DNA of 64,000 bases, taken from positions 152,590 through 216,589 of the forward strand of contig JAAOMT010000563.1 in the NCBI GenBank assembly GCA_016748015.1, written 5' to 3'. The stretch's first letter is position 1. The number at the start of each line of letters is the position of its first letter. This document shows, piece by piece, positions 1 through 11,007 of the stretch. The notes below the pieces were generated by a model. That model was not told where the DNA came from, did not search any database, and worked only from the letters and a program-made list of their open reading frames with translations. This DNA comes from Geosiphon pyriformis. Taxonomy: Eukaryota > Glomeromycota > Glomeromycetes > Archaeosporales > Geosiphonaceae. Position numbers and translations under genes: made by a program.

Positions 1-1123
1 TTGACGAATGATTGTCATTAAAATGGGAAGGGTGCCCTGGATTCCATCCAAGAATTGGTTAAATTTGGAAAAACAAAGGATTGGGGACATAGTAGTAATA
101 TTTAAAGTTTACTTGAGATTTTGACGCCACGTTCATTACCCGTGTTTTTATGACATCTACTGGAGAACATATTGTAGTTGCTACCAAACCCTAATAGGGA
201 ATAAAAAAAGCATCATTTCTCAAAAATTGGCCAACACGTCTAAGCAATAGAAGAAAACTTACCGATAACAAACTAGCAGTGAAATGGGACAATATGTTGT
301 CTTTCAAGTAACCAGTCCTCAGAAGTATCAGCTTAAACTGATCATAAGTAGCGACTTGCGAAATATTCATCAAAACCGCTCGGTTCATGTTAGGCCCTAC
401 ACCACGAAAAAATCCCCAGAGTCCTTCTTCGCGACCAATTCGTATAATCCCATCTAGCGCGTTCCGATAATTACGTCGATATTTTGACTCTAACTTTGCA
501 TCGTTCTGCATTCGTACCATCACGATATCAGCTGGGTTTCCGCACGCACCACCCACTGCACCACCCACTGCTGCGGCAGCAATCATTTTCCCGAATGACA
601 ATTGATCTGAAGAAGGAAGAGTTTTAAACGAATAGCTACCACGCATACCAAATTCGTTGTTTGTTCTTAAATTTTATGATAACAAGTTACCTTTGTCACC
701 CTTTTTGATTAAAGATTGCTTAACTTTATCATAGGTACCGAATCGCATTGTGGAATAGGTCGCCTGTCGTAATAAACTGGCTGAAAGCCCTTGATACAGT
801 CCACGTATACCTTCTGTTTGTATTATAGTAAGGGCGGTTTGTAAAGAGCTGGCCTTTGTAGCACCTTTCGATGTCTGAAGACGTACTTTGACCAGGTCAA
901 ATGGGTGAGTTATCAATGCGGCACACATAGCAGCCGCTCCTTTAGTCAAAGATTTTTACATGATTCAACAATAAGAAATGAAATATAGTCAAAAGTAAAA
1001 CTTAATACAAGAAATGTAAATACCAAGTATGATAGCTATTTCCAACTAACCTCCGAGCCAGAACGGATAAAATCTTTTTTTCTTTGAAGTTGTCGCTTGC
1101 TCCCCTACCTTGGCATTTCGCAT
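1..1123 (-). CDS. DIC1: Mitochondrial dicarboxylate carrier (SLC25 family), 3' end beyond window
   Basis: Member of the mitochondrial carrier family, predicted to exchange dicarboxylates for phosphate across the inner membrane. Five exons join in phase: 1051-1123, 691-939, 263-606, 113-190 and 1-36. The protein starts MRNAKVGEQATTSKKKRFYP and runs into FWLGG, a carrier first-helix motif. Carrier signatures follow: HPFDLVKVRLQ (repeat 1), NPADIVMVRMQ (repeat 2) and SPVDVIKTRVM (repeat 3), each the Px[DE]xx[KR]x[KR] type. The last exon seen reads GTLPILMTIIRQ, so the final helix lies outside the window. The start at 1123 is chosen because the frame further upstream is low-complexity. The first helix with FW.GG and the NPAD second repeat favour a DIC-type carrier; oxoglutarate or another dicarboxylate/tricarboxylate carrier is the main alternative. 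Confidence 0.85.
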
Positions 1124-1831
1124 TGAGGTAGATTTCGCGTCGAGATGATTGATGTTGATGTTGTTGTTGTCGATAATGGCGGTGGTGGTGAGGAATTCGA
1201 TGCTATTCTTTTTCACGAGAAAAGGATTGGTATGTTTGATTCGTAGGAAAAAAAGAAAGTAAATCCTGAATCGCATTTACTTTGGAGAAATGATTATTTC
1301 ATTAATGTCTACAGTTGTATTTATTTGGTCAGAGATTAAAACACTACAATATTGATTGATCGATTGATCAATTCCTATTACAATCTAATGGATATGCAAG
1401 GTGGTGTCAAATTTCAATAGGGAAATTCTATTGTTTCATGAATAAATTTGAAGTTCGAAAATTTGAGGATCGCCAACTCACCGAAAAAATGGTTTATTAT
1501 GAAATTATGAAAACAGATTTTGCAGCCAACAAAATTTAAAAAGCTACTGCCTTTGTAGTTAATTAATCCGAATTTTTTAATTTTTTTAGTTCAGTTCCAA
1601 ATAATTACAATTCAAAATTTCTAAATATCATGAATCACCTTGATAACTCGAGCATAGAAATATTTTCTTTGAGTCATGTGTATTGATAGCGAGAGCTCGG
1701 AAGTAAAAATACTTCTTTGAGAATCGCGTCTTGCAAAATTATTTACAAATAAAAAGTCGAAATCATGGAGCCTCAACATTTACATTCAGCAATCCAACGA
1801 TACAATACTTACACCTTTCACTCTGAATCGA
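1124..1831. other. Intergenic spacer between carrier and DCP1
   Basis: A/T-rich spacer holding the carrier promoter (right of 1123) and the 3' flank of DCP1. No gene, RNA or clear repeat was seen. Confidence 0.5.
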
Positions 1832-3678
1832 TCAGCGAAACCTTCCATAAGAATTTTGTGCACTGATCACGTAATTTTCATAGAGCGCATCCATAAAAGA
1901 TGGATCCGACTTGAATAGCAAATTATTCATATCATGTATTGGGCAAAGATGTAGTTTTAAGCCAATGATTTTAAACCATGATATTTACCTGTATCATTTG
2001 CAAATATCTTTGCGCAAACTCGGATTTACTTAAAGTACTCATGCCGTCGAAAAGCATACCTTGACCAACCGGCAGCTTCGTTAAAGAGGCGATTGATACC
2101 TTTAGGGCCTCTTTTCGCAGCAAATTAGGTGCCTCACCTGTACTCACAGAAGTCTGGGATGTTTTAGAAATTTGAACAGGTAAATTTGGTGGCAACGTCA
2201 CCGTATGAGAAGAATGTGAAGCATGACTGCCTTGTAACAGTTTTTGAAAAAATGAAGTTCCAGAAATTTTCATGACGTTGTTGTTGTTGTTGTTGTTGTT
2301 GTAAGTTATATGTTCAGCAGGTAATGAACCAGGCCTTTGAGGTGGTGGTGTTGGTATATGGAATGAATTAGATGAAGTTGTTGAATGTGGAATAGGTGTC
2401 ACTGATTTTTCTTTTGGAGTGTGCGAGGATTGACGCAAAAGGTCCAATAATGATTTTCCATCTAACTGATTCCCATCGGCTTGCATTGGCTAAAATATAT
2501 GAATAGAGAAAAAAAAAGTAGAAAGCAGTATCATATAATCGAAATGGGGTGTTTCCAGAATTACAAGATTAATATAATAGGTCAAAAATAAGTATTTTTA
2601 CCACAGTCTGAGGTGTTGATCGTCGTGATTCATTTACGTTCGCTTTGAGGAACAAATTGTTCAATATATCTCGTTCTGATACACTACTAAGAGGTGGGGT
2701 AGGTTGTCGTGGACTAAGTGATCCATTACTAGCCCCATTCATTTGATTCGTTCCTGCCTGCTGAAACAGTGTTACAATGTCAATGGACTTTCCATAAGAC
2801 TGCGATGGGGGTGGCGTGGCTATCGATGTTGTACTGGTTATACGGGGAGATTCTGAAAGTGGTGGAGGTGGGATAGCTGTTTTGGAAAGCTCGGAACAGC
2901 TAAGAAGATATTTTATGAAAAATGAAAAGAATTATTTTGATATTTGAGTCTCCAGAGACCAACTTATGATAAAAAGCAAAAAGTCAAGATGGGCCTACTT
3001 TAACATTGTCTTCCCTATTCGGTCTCGGTCTTTCTCTTCGAAGACCCAAATCCCGTGAATATCATCTTGAAAGTATTAAAATATACAGAGTTGAGTTGAT
3101 TTCAATTGATTACATTCTTGATATGGCAGCAAACAACGTATTCTCTTTAATACCTTCATCGGTTTTATACATAATATATGTATCTGTAAATTCAATATTC
3201 ATGCCATCTGTCAATGACGCGACAAAATTATCTATGCCTAGCCGATTCATGACGATAAAGCCATATACCGGCTGCACGCATCTACAAAAAAATAGCAAGA
3301 AGAAATGAAAATCATTCTGTACAATCTAAAATTTGATCAGAAGGAATCAAACCTTTTAAAGACAAAAAGGGTCCCCTCCACGCCTTTCTTGGTCTGGATA
3401 GAGGACCGATTTAAGGAAAATAAATGGGACAGAGTTAAATTTGATTTGGAAGGATTAATAGATGTCACTTGTTAACAAGGCAATTTCGTAAAATAAGAGC
3501 CTATTCCTTCACTCATTGCGGAGTCCGACCAAGTAGAGTGACATCATACCCACGACCTAGTCTGGTTGTCGAACTTATAAACTACAACATAACTAGAACT
3601 ATCTATAATTTCAACAATATTCTTGTCGTGTCGGCGTAGAACACTAAGATTTACGGCTCGTCTAGCTAAAAGGTCCAT
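1832..3678 (-). CDS. DCP1: mRNA-decapping enzyme subunit 1
   Basis: Activator of the DCP2 decapping enzyme in cytoplasmic P-bodies. Seven exons splice in phase: 3550-3678, 3353-3393, 3281-3154, 2999-3065, 2602-2899, 1989-2489 and 1832-1909, giving 413 aa. The start reads MDLLARRAVNLSVLRRHD, typical of DCP1. The EVH1 domain follows with VEGTLFVFKR, FIVMNRLGIDNFV and IHGIWVFEE, the usual order. A long Pro/Ser/Thr/Gln-rich linker comes next with a short poly-Asn run coded by a (TTG)n tract on the plus strand. The C-terminus (LSKSEFAQRYLQMIQ, then FMDALYENY) matches the trimerisation helices. The fungal core is usually near 200 aa, so this is the longer metazoan-like form with linker and C-terminal domain. 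Confidence 0.93.
2278..2304. repeat. (TTG)n trinucleotide tract coding poly-Asn in DCP1
   Basis: About eight TTG/AAC-type triplets in a row inside DCP1 exon 6; read on the minus strand they give a run of Asn. Likely length-variable between strains (inference). Confidence 0.8.
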
Positions 3679-3843
3679 ATCCAAAGTGCCACAGTTAGGT
3701 TTCAAGGGCTATTATTATGTATTCAGGCAAGCAAAAAGAGAATTTTGAAAAAGGCAAAAAAGAGTAAAGTAGATTTCCCGCGTATGGGTTTAAATTTTAT
3801 GAATTATTTAGAATCTACTAACCTGTTTAAATATAAAAAGAAG

Positions 3844-4134
3844 TTACAAAGAATTTATTACGTAATTAGTCAAATGACGTAGATATGGGAAATTTTCGGC
3901 ATCCCAATGGAAATACTTTAATATTTTATTTTTTTTAAATGAGGCATGCTGCAACAAAACCAGAACCCGCCAAGCATCTCCAACTATTGGGTAGTAAGCT
4001 ATAGATAGTGAGGAGTTCCGGAAAGCAGCCCTCTGGAACTGTTTTATAAAAATACGTGAGATCGCTACAGAAGAAGAAGAAAAAGCGTCAAAGCTAAATG
4101 GAGATGAAAATTCACGGAGTTCGAAACGATTCAT
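3844..4134 (-). CDS. Uncertain 96-aa ORF next to a MITE
   Basis: An open frame of 96 codons starts MNRFELREFSSPFSFDAFSS and ends beside the inverted-repeat element at 4138-4295. It contains the segment YYPIVGDAWRVLVLLQHASF. No signal peptide and no domain that I recognise. No introns, no conserved neighbour, and the flank is repeat-rich, so it could be repeat-derived or chance. I include it because the amino-acid composition is less A/T-driven than that of the other spacer frames. Confidence 0.25.
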   Translation of the reverse strand: MNRFELREFSSPFSFDAFSSSSVAISRIFIKQFQRAAFRNSSLSIAYYPIVGDAWRVLVLLQHASFKKNKILKYFHWDAENFPYLRHLTNYVINSL

Positions 4135-4137
4135 TCG

Positions 4138-4295
4138 GGGTATTCACGATGTAAATAATTGTATTTAGTTACAACTTGGCAACATTTAGTGCGAGTCCCA
4201 AGTTTCATTCTTTACACAGATTCTATATTGCTCAAAGGCTTCAAAGCCTAGAGGCATATATTATAGGATTTCTGATTAAGCCATCGTGAATACCC
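4138..4295. mobile_element. Small MITE-like element with 14-bp perfect terminal inverted repeats
   Basis: The left end at 4138-4151 reads GGGTATTCACGATG and the right end at 4282-4295 is its exact reverse complement (14 of 14). The element is 158 bp, A/T-rich and has no coding frame, as expected of a miniature inverted-repeat DNA transposon derivative. No clear target-site duplication is visible: left flank TTCGG, right flank TATTA. Confidence 0.7.
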
Positions 4296-4596
4296 TATTA
4301 CGTCTCTTCTAAGTTTCTTTTCGCTTAGTCTAAGCTTACTTTCTCACGTTCTCCACAGGCAGAAGATTAGGATTTTCGCGCCTAGCGAAGTTACACAAGT
4401 GACGTATAAATACGAGGACCAGAAAGTGACTTGACCAGTGTATAAATAAAATGCACGTAAAAGGAGACGCATAGCTGCAAGTTCAAATATACAACGATTT
4501 TGGCTTCAATTATTTTCAGTTTCAAGTGGGTTGAATAATTTTTTCTTGCTGTGAATATGTCAACATTTCTGTTAAGCATGAAAGAAAGCATCAGTG

Positions 4597-4732
4597 GCAG
4601 ACAAGTTCTCTCGGAAGTCAGTAATGGCGAGTCATCATCAAGGAGATGGGTTTATTAAGGACACATAAGACGTCCGCGACAGAAAAGTTCTGTTGGAAGG
4701 CAGTAATGGCGAGTCATTATCAAGGAGATGAC
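4597..4732. repeat. Two imperfect direct repeats, period 82 bp
   Basis: A block of roughly 48 bp containing AGTAATGGCGAGTCA and CAAGGAGATG occurs at about 4600-4648 and again at 4682-4730, 82 bp apart, with about six substitutions. Non-coding as far as I can see. Confidence 0.7.
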
Positions 4733-4739
4733 TGGCCTT

Positions 4740-5748
4740 GAATGAAGAACAGCCCAGTTTGATCCCGTTTTCTTTAAAAATTTTATATTAAAATTAGTTT
4801 AGATAATTGGTTAATTTGAAAAAATCCAAAAAAGTCTTTATTATGCTGAAATAAAGAGCAAAAAGCTGAAACAGGTCAAAAAAAAAAAAGCTGAAGAATT
4901 TGTGAAGTCAACTATTTATGTTTTGACCAATATTAAAGAAAACTGAAAAAAAATATGATTCACATTAAACAAATTTACCAATTTTATTTTTCACAATAAC
5001 TCTTAAAAAGAATTAATTCAAAATGCTGAAAAGATTAAAACCTGAAATAATTTCTATTTTGGTGATTTTATTAAGAAGTATCAACTCATTCAAAGCCAAC
5101 TGATTTCAAACAGTTAACAAAAAATTTAGTAAGTATTATAAAATATTACCTATGTTACTAATTTTTATGGTGGGTAATTTTTGAAATTGTAAAATGAAAC
5201 GCTCCAATTTTTTTTTTGTGTTGAGAAAAAGAATGTTTTTAAGTATTCGATATTTTTAAAAATATATATATATATAAAATTAGATTTAAAAACTTTCTAT
5301 TATTAAATACAAAAAATAATTTTTTAAAAAATATGATTGTAATAATTTAAATAAAAAGTAATTTAAAAATAATATGTTTAAAGAAAATTAAAATTTTTTA
5401 TTAATTTATAATTATTGTGATTAACAAACAAATTATATTTGTGATTTTTTCATATTTAATAATTTTTATATTTTTTATTTAAATTTGAAAATTATTTATA
5501 AATAATACTAAATTTATGAAATACTTATATCGATATCAAAGAAAAGCAAATAATAAAGACCAAAAAATGAACAAAAATTAAAATAATCTCATGAAAAGCG
5601 AAAATTAGCATGGATTACGCGACGCGACGTTAACATTTCTTTTGAATAACTCAAACATCTATTTATACAGTATCTGTCAAACGGTTATCAAAAAAGCCCA
5701 ATTCATTTTCTATTCTCCTTTCTTTATTCATTACAATTTCGATAAATT
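4740..5748. other. A/T-rich intergenic spacer
   Basis: Very A/T-rich, with a TATATATATATA run near 5262-5276. The last 100 bp before 5749 become pyrimidine-rich (TTCTATTCTCCTTTC), a plausible fungal promoter and start region for the next gene. No coding frame seen. Confidence 0.5.
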
Positions 5749-6901
5749 ATGAAAAAATCTTTACCTTTCATCACCCTTTTTCTTCTGTACTCATTGTCAT
5801 TTTCTATTTATCTCTTTACCTTTTCTTCAACACTAGCAAACACTGAAAAAGAAGTATTCACTTGTACAACTGGCATATATCTACAAAATGTCGTTGACCA
5901 AATTAACACCTGGAGCTTGAACAGAAATTTATCGGTAAAGTACTTGAATCCTTGTTTTCTGCTTCCCAAACCATTTCACACAACCAATGAAAACCTAAAT
6001 TTATTCTTCTGTTTCGATTTAAAGACTTTAATTCCTCCATATACGATAATTAGGCATAACTTTATTGTACCATTTGCAACATTAGAAGAATTCTCCCGTT
6101 CTTTTTTGTCCAATAAATCTCACTTGAATATTAATGTAACTGATAAAGAACATTGGTACATTCTTGATGAGCTTAATGAGGGTGATACTTATGAAGTGCG
6201 AGTGTCATACGCTGCTACGGTAAATTACTTCTTTCCTTCCTTCCTTCCTTCCTTTTCTTTCTTTCTTTCTTTCTTTCTTTCTGTCTTTCTGTCTTTCTTA
6301 TACCAAGAAAGGGTTAAATTCTTTGTATTTATTTGGGACAAAAGTCACCAACAAATTTTGTCCAGGAAATTTTAGATATTGAAGCGTTGTCGATATTTTT
6401 AAGAAATCGTGGGGATTTTAAAGAATTGGTTGGTATAAATGTATTTTTTTTCAGTAAACTTGAATTCATTTAATTAATCAATCAATCAATCAATCAATCC
6501 ATTGATTATTCCAAGAATCAAGAATCTGAAATGAAACCCCAAAAAATATTCACTACCACGCGATTTCTTCGCGTACGTGGAATCTATGATGGGTACTCGA
6601 TATTCCCAGGGAAGGAATATCAACCTGTAAAATATAATATAGGTATTATAAAATTCACTTCATTTCATTCACATGACTTGCTTTTGAAAATCATGAATAT
6701 TTTTTTTCAAGAAATTTCTTTATAATCTATACAGTATTAGAAAGATTGATGTTGCTCGGTGTTCCACGCGTAGCTTTCAAATTAATCCTCCTTCTAGGAT
6801 TTTCAATACTATTTACTTATTTTGTGATCACACCCAAAATTTGGGCGATTTTGGTGAAAATTCGAGATGAGCCGGATGAGAATATTGACAAAAACGATTA
6901 A
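5749..6901 (+). CDS. Unrecognised type-I membrane protein with signal peptide, probably ER
   Basis: Four exons in phase (5749-6219, 6366-6428, 6516-6642, 6735-6901) give 275 aa. Residues 1-30 (MKKSLPFITLFLLYSLSFSI) form a strong signal peptide. The lumenal part has several Cys and N-glycosylation sequons (NKS, NVT). Near the end one membrane helix reads AFKLILLLGFSILFTYFVI, followed by a short charged tail ending DEPDENIDKND. This topology resembles small ER accessory proteins such as those of GPI-anchor mannosylation (Pga1/PIG-X type), but I see no diagnostic motif and do not assign a function. Intron 1 holds a TTCC/TTTC microsatellite. The exon 2 to 3 join uses a weak donor (GTTGGT), so that junction is less sure. 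Confidence 0.6.
6229..6298. repeat. Pyrimidine microsatellite (TTCC)n(TTTC)n in an intron
   Basis: TTCC and TTTC units in tandem within intron 1 of the 5749-6901 gene. A second short tract, (AATC)n, lies in intron 2 at about 6476-6500. Confidence 0.85.
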
Positions 6902-7131
6902 TTTAAATTGAGTATGAGTTAAAAGAAATAATTAAAAGAGTTTTATTTTATTTAAATATCTGATATGAATGAAACAGAGAAGAGAAATCATGCTTTGCTT
7001 GATTAATTGAATGAATAATTGAATGAAAAACTAAAAGATAAAAAAAATTTCTAAAGTTCTTTCTCATACAAGATTTATCTCGATAAGCTTCAATTTCTTC
7101 TAATCAGATTCAACTCTCTCTCTCTATTACC

Positions 7132-7449
7132 TTACCAACACGCCTTCTTAACACCCGGTAACTCACCGGCTAATGCATTTAACCGGAATCGAAACCGACA
7201 CAATTTATATTCACGAAAAACACCTCTTCCACGACCGGTCTCGATACACCTATTCTTAACAGTAGTTGGTCTCGCGTATCTGGGGAACGCATTCAAGGCA
7301 AGTTGCGCTTGTTGTCGAATACGTGATGGTAGGGTTTCGTTGCGTAACAAGTAACGGTATACATTTCGAAGTGGTTCAGTAGCCGCAACGGTTTTACGAG
7401 CTTTTTGGTCACGACGACAGCGTGCGTTGCGAAGAATGTTTAGGTTCAT
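7132..7449 (-). CDS. MRP2: Mitochondrial small-subunit ribosomal protein uS14m
   Basis: Single-exon frame of 105 aa. The C-terminal half shows the uS14 signature: RCIETGRGRGVFREYKLCRF followed by RFRLNALAGELPGVKKACW, which ends the protein as uS14 usually does. The N-terminus (MNLNILRNARCRRDQKARKT) is basic and fits a mitochondrial protein. It belongs to the head of the small ribosomal subunit near the decoding site. Length is normal for fungal mitochondrial S14 (about 100-115 aa). The zinc-binding Cys pairs of some bacterial S14 are absent, as in the usual mitochondrial C-minus form. Confidence 0.95.
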   Translation of the reverse strand: MNLNILRNARCRRDQKARKTVAATEPLRNVYRYLLRNETLPSRIRQQAQLALNAFPRYARPTTVKNRCIETGRGRGVFREYKLCRFRFRLNALAGELPGVKKACW

Positions 7450-7499
7450 CTTTGGAAAGAGAGATGGATGGGTTAAAAAACTTTGATTGATATATTGAT

Positions 7500-8339
7500 G
7501 AAAGACACTTGGGTGTTTTGGGATATTTTGCGATCCCTCAATTGTTCACATCCAAATAATTAGGTCACATAAAATACTAAAATAATATAATATTTACATT
7601 AATTAAATTAAAAATATTTATATTTTATTTGATTTATAAATATTTATAACTTTTATTATTTACTAAATAAATCTCATTAACAATAATTAGAATTTCCATT
7701 TTTTGAAAATGTATCATAAAAACAATTAATTGTTTAAATAATATATTATTATTGTTTTACAGTATTTCACGTATTTGTTTTTACAAATTTAATTAAATTG
7801 TTAAATTATTTTATTTTTTATTTTTTAATTAATAAAATAGATTAAACATTTATTTGAAACAAAAATATGTCATTTTTTATATCAACTAACTCATCTTTTG
7901 GTAAGACTTTTTTGTTTTATATATAGTAATTTGAGTAGCGTGATGAATTTTCTATAAATGTTTTAATATCTATTCTAGCTTCTGCTTTCCCCCCAAACTC
8001 TAACTAGACCAAATTCGACTTCTTTAAACTCCTCAATTACCCTGACGTATTATTCAACAATCTTGCTCGGTTGACTCTGTTCTAGAATGAAATCACAGCT
8101 TAATATGAGCCTCATTTTCAATCATGAAAAGCAAGGGGCTCGATAATAGGTACCCATTTAAATCTGAGTACAAATGATAGGAATTCATTGGTTTGTTTAA
8201 TGAGCTTTTTTCACTCATCCATTTGGGACTTCTCTGATGCTTTTCATTGAATTTATATAGACTAATTGGGGTTTTCACTTTTCGACTCTAATTCATATCT
8301 ATATTATATGATTCAGAGATCACACGTTAGAATTGCGAC
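7500..8339. other. A/T-rich spacer between uS14m and the YIPF gene
   Basis: Divergent promoter side of uS14m, then A/T-rich DNA. A 61-codon frame at 8093-8278 (-) has no protein-like features. Nothing else seen. Confidence 0.5.
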
Positions 8340-9736
8340 TTAAACGTAAAAAAACGAGGAAAGTTGAAAGGTTTTACTTAACGAGAAAAATTTTATTTTC
8401 AAAATAAATGCTAACGCGGCGTGAGCACCCAATATGAATAATAGAATAATACGAGAAGTTTTTGAATCTGCCCTGACAATCACTGGGTAAAGATTGCGAG
8501 CTATGAAGAATCCTACAAAATAAAAGAAAGATGTATTAAGTGAAGTGATTTAAAACATTTTCATGATGACTGTAACCCACCAGAAATACAGAACCCAACA
8601 ATCACCACTGTCCACCGTAAATTAGTTGACGGTACAATACAAATTACCTGAAAATTTTGAAATCAAAATATTTAATATAAATTAGGTTAAAAAACAAAAA
8701 ACAAAACAAGAATAGAATTTGACATACAGATACAGGGAGCCATACAGTCATTCCATAGCCGTACAGTCCAAGAATGTCTAAGAGTGACGGCTTACATCCA
8801 AGATATTTAAGTGCACCCCAGATTGCCAGTGGCAATCCAAATGCATATGTGTATATTAACATCGCTCCAAACGTCAAAATTTCTAGAACTTTCATATCAT
8901 ACTTGAGTGTTTTGTTAAAATATGCCACAATAGATACGGTAATTGATGACGTTACAAAAAGCAAAAATACAACAGTTGTGGAAATCCAAAAAGGCCCTAA
9001 TATAAGAGTATTAGTTCTGTTACTTTGGAAAAAAAAACCTCGATTTTCTTTTAATCAAAAAAAAAGTTACCATATAAATCTGGATTTGCCCCAACAACCT
9101 CTAAAAAGTTGTCCTTTGGGAAGATACTTTTTGCCGCACGTTCAAGAACCTGACACGCGAAAAAATATCAACATAAATTCAAACATAATTCAAACATTTA
9201 AAAATCCAAGCTATAAATACCTGATGAGTGTCTACATCAAAGAATTGAGCATAGTAATCCACTGACCAGAATGGCGGCTTTGCAGTTTGGTTATCAGGTC
9301 TTGGTTGGTTTGGATCAAAAAATGGGTCATTAAATCCAACTTTTTTTGGAGAAGAAAATTAAATAGGATGAAGGGAAAAGGAAATGGATAAACACGCGTT
9401 AAAATAAAATAAAGAGACACACCATACCATTGTGACTTGAGGAAGCTTGCTTATCCGACCCGATCTTACCACCGATGGCTGAACCTGAGGAAAAGTCTAA
9501 CATGAAGAAAAAAATTTGTAAGAATTTACACAAGTCTCAACGGTAACCTTAAGAATTGAATCTTGGAAAAATCTTGTTACCTTGAAACTCTAAAGTTTGT
9601 CTTCCAGCACCCTATAGAAAGCTCAATAAACTTTGAGAGAGGGTGGGGTGAATGGATTAATGAACCAAAAGCCCTAAATCAGACGGCTTACCGGATCGTC
9701 GTCTACCTCAACGACAACACTGTAATCTCTCGACAT
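8340..9736 (-). CDS. Yip1-domain family protein, YIPF1/YIPF2-like Golgi membrane protein
   Basis: Multi-pass membrane protein of the Yip1 family, which acts with Rab GTPases in Golgi and vesicle traffic. The N-terminus is MSRDYSVVVEVDDDP. The core reads FWSVDYYAQFFDVDTHQVLE, then PKDNFLEVVGANPDLYG and GPFWISTTVVFLLFV, the classic YIPF1/2 sequence order. Hydrophobic helices follow, including LIYTYAFGLPLAIWGALKYL and LDILGLYGYGMTVWLPVS, with last helices at WTVVIVGFCISG and RIILLFILGAHAALAFIL. Exons are about 9692-9736, 9428-9484, 9221-9339, 9075-9155 and three more to the stop at 8340. The join between the second and third exon does not keep phase with the splice sites I chose, so the acidic N-terminal region may need an alternative junction. 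Four predicted exon joins downstream are in phase. Confidence 0.85.
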
Positions 9737-11007
9737 AATTCAAATAAATAGTCTGCTTGGATATTGTTCGTAATGTTTTAAATAAAGCTATTCATTCACC
9801 ATCGTTTTCCAGCGAAACAAAATCTCGATAGCCAATCAGTCTAAGCCAACAATTTCACATGACCCCTTTTGGTCGAATTGTAACTCACGCTTAAGACTTC
9901 ATAGTTGGATAAACTTACTTATTAAAATTTTAAAATTATTTAAATTAAATTAATTAATTATTAGAAAATTCTATCATTTATTATTAATTATTTAAAAATA
10001 TTAATTCTTATTAATTTTAAAAAATAAATATTGTATAAAATTATTTATTAAAAAAATTCATTCTTGTAAAATATTAATTAAAAATTAACATTTGTAAAAT
10101 TAATGCAGGGTAGTTTTATGTATTTTTGATTTAAAATAACATTTTTTTGTTATTTTTTATTTTAAAACTTTAAAATAATTATATTAAACAATAGTAAACT
10201 AATAATAATTATTTAAACAATAATAAATTATAAAAATATTTTAACTATTTATAATTTTAAACAAAAATTGAAATATTGATCTTAAATTTTTGTTTTAATT
10301 TAGATTATAATATTTATATATATATAAACTTTTAATTCAATTTGCAAAAAATTATATTAATTAATTAAATTTATTTTCAAATTTAAAATATTTTTAAACA
10401 AATTTCAAATTTCAAAATTTAATTAATAAATATGTGAACATACAATTTTTTTTAAACCATTAATTTTAATAAATTATAATAAACTTTGATTATAATACAC
10501 AAAATTAAATACACACTATATTTTTAATTTTATAATTAGTTTCTTTATCTAATATACTTTATATTATTTAATTATTTTTAATACAAAATATTTGGAAAAA
10601 AAGATTTAAAATATTATTTGTTAAAAATTACAATATAAAATCCTAAAGTATTATGTACATATATTAAATTCTTGTGTTATAACAAAATATAATTTTGTAA
10701 ATATATGTTAATTTTTATTTTTAATATTTAAAAAAATTTAATGTAATCATATTTTTTTATCGTAAGTTTAAAAAATTAATTGGCAAAATATTTATTTCGA
10801 AAAAAACAAATTCAGGATTTGCGGTTCTTTTTAGGCAATCTTCAAATTATATTTTGTTATACAAAGATATACTAGCCTGATTCACAAATACAACCGCAAA
10901 AAAACCAGTATCCCTACTTAAAAACAAAATAATATTTAATCTTAATTTATATAAGCTTCAAAAGCAATTTTGGAAAATTTATTTCCCACTTTCCAATATA
11001 AATTTAA
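9737..11007. other. A/T-rich divergent spacer between YIPF and TatD genes
   Basis: 1.27 kb, extremely A/T-rich from about 9900 to 10800, and the promoter region for both flanking genes. No coding frame or RNA gene seen. Confidence 0.5.
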
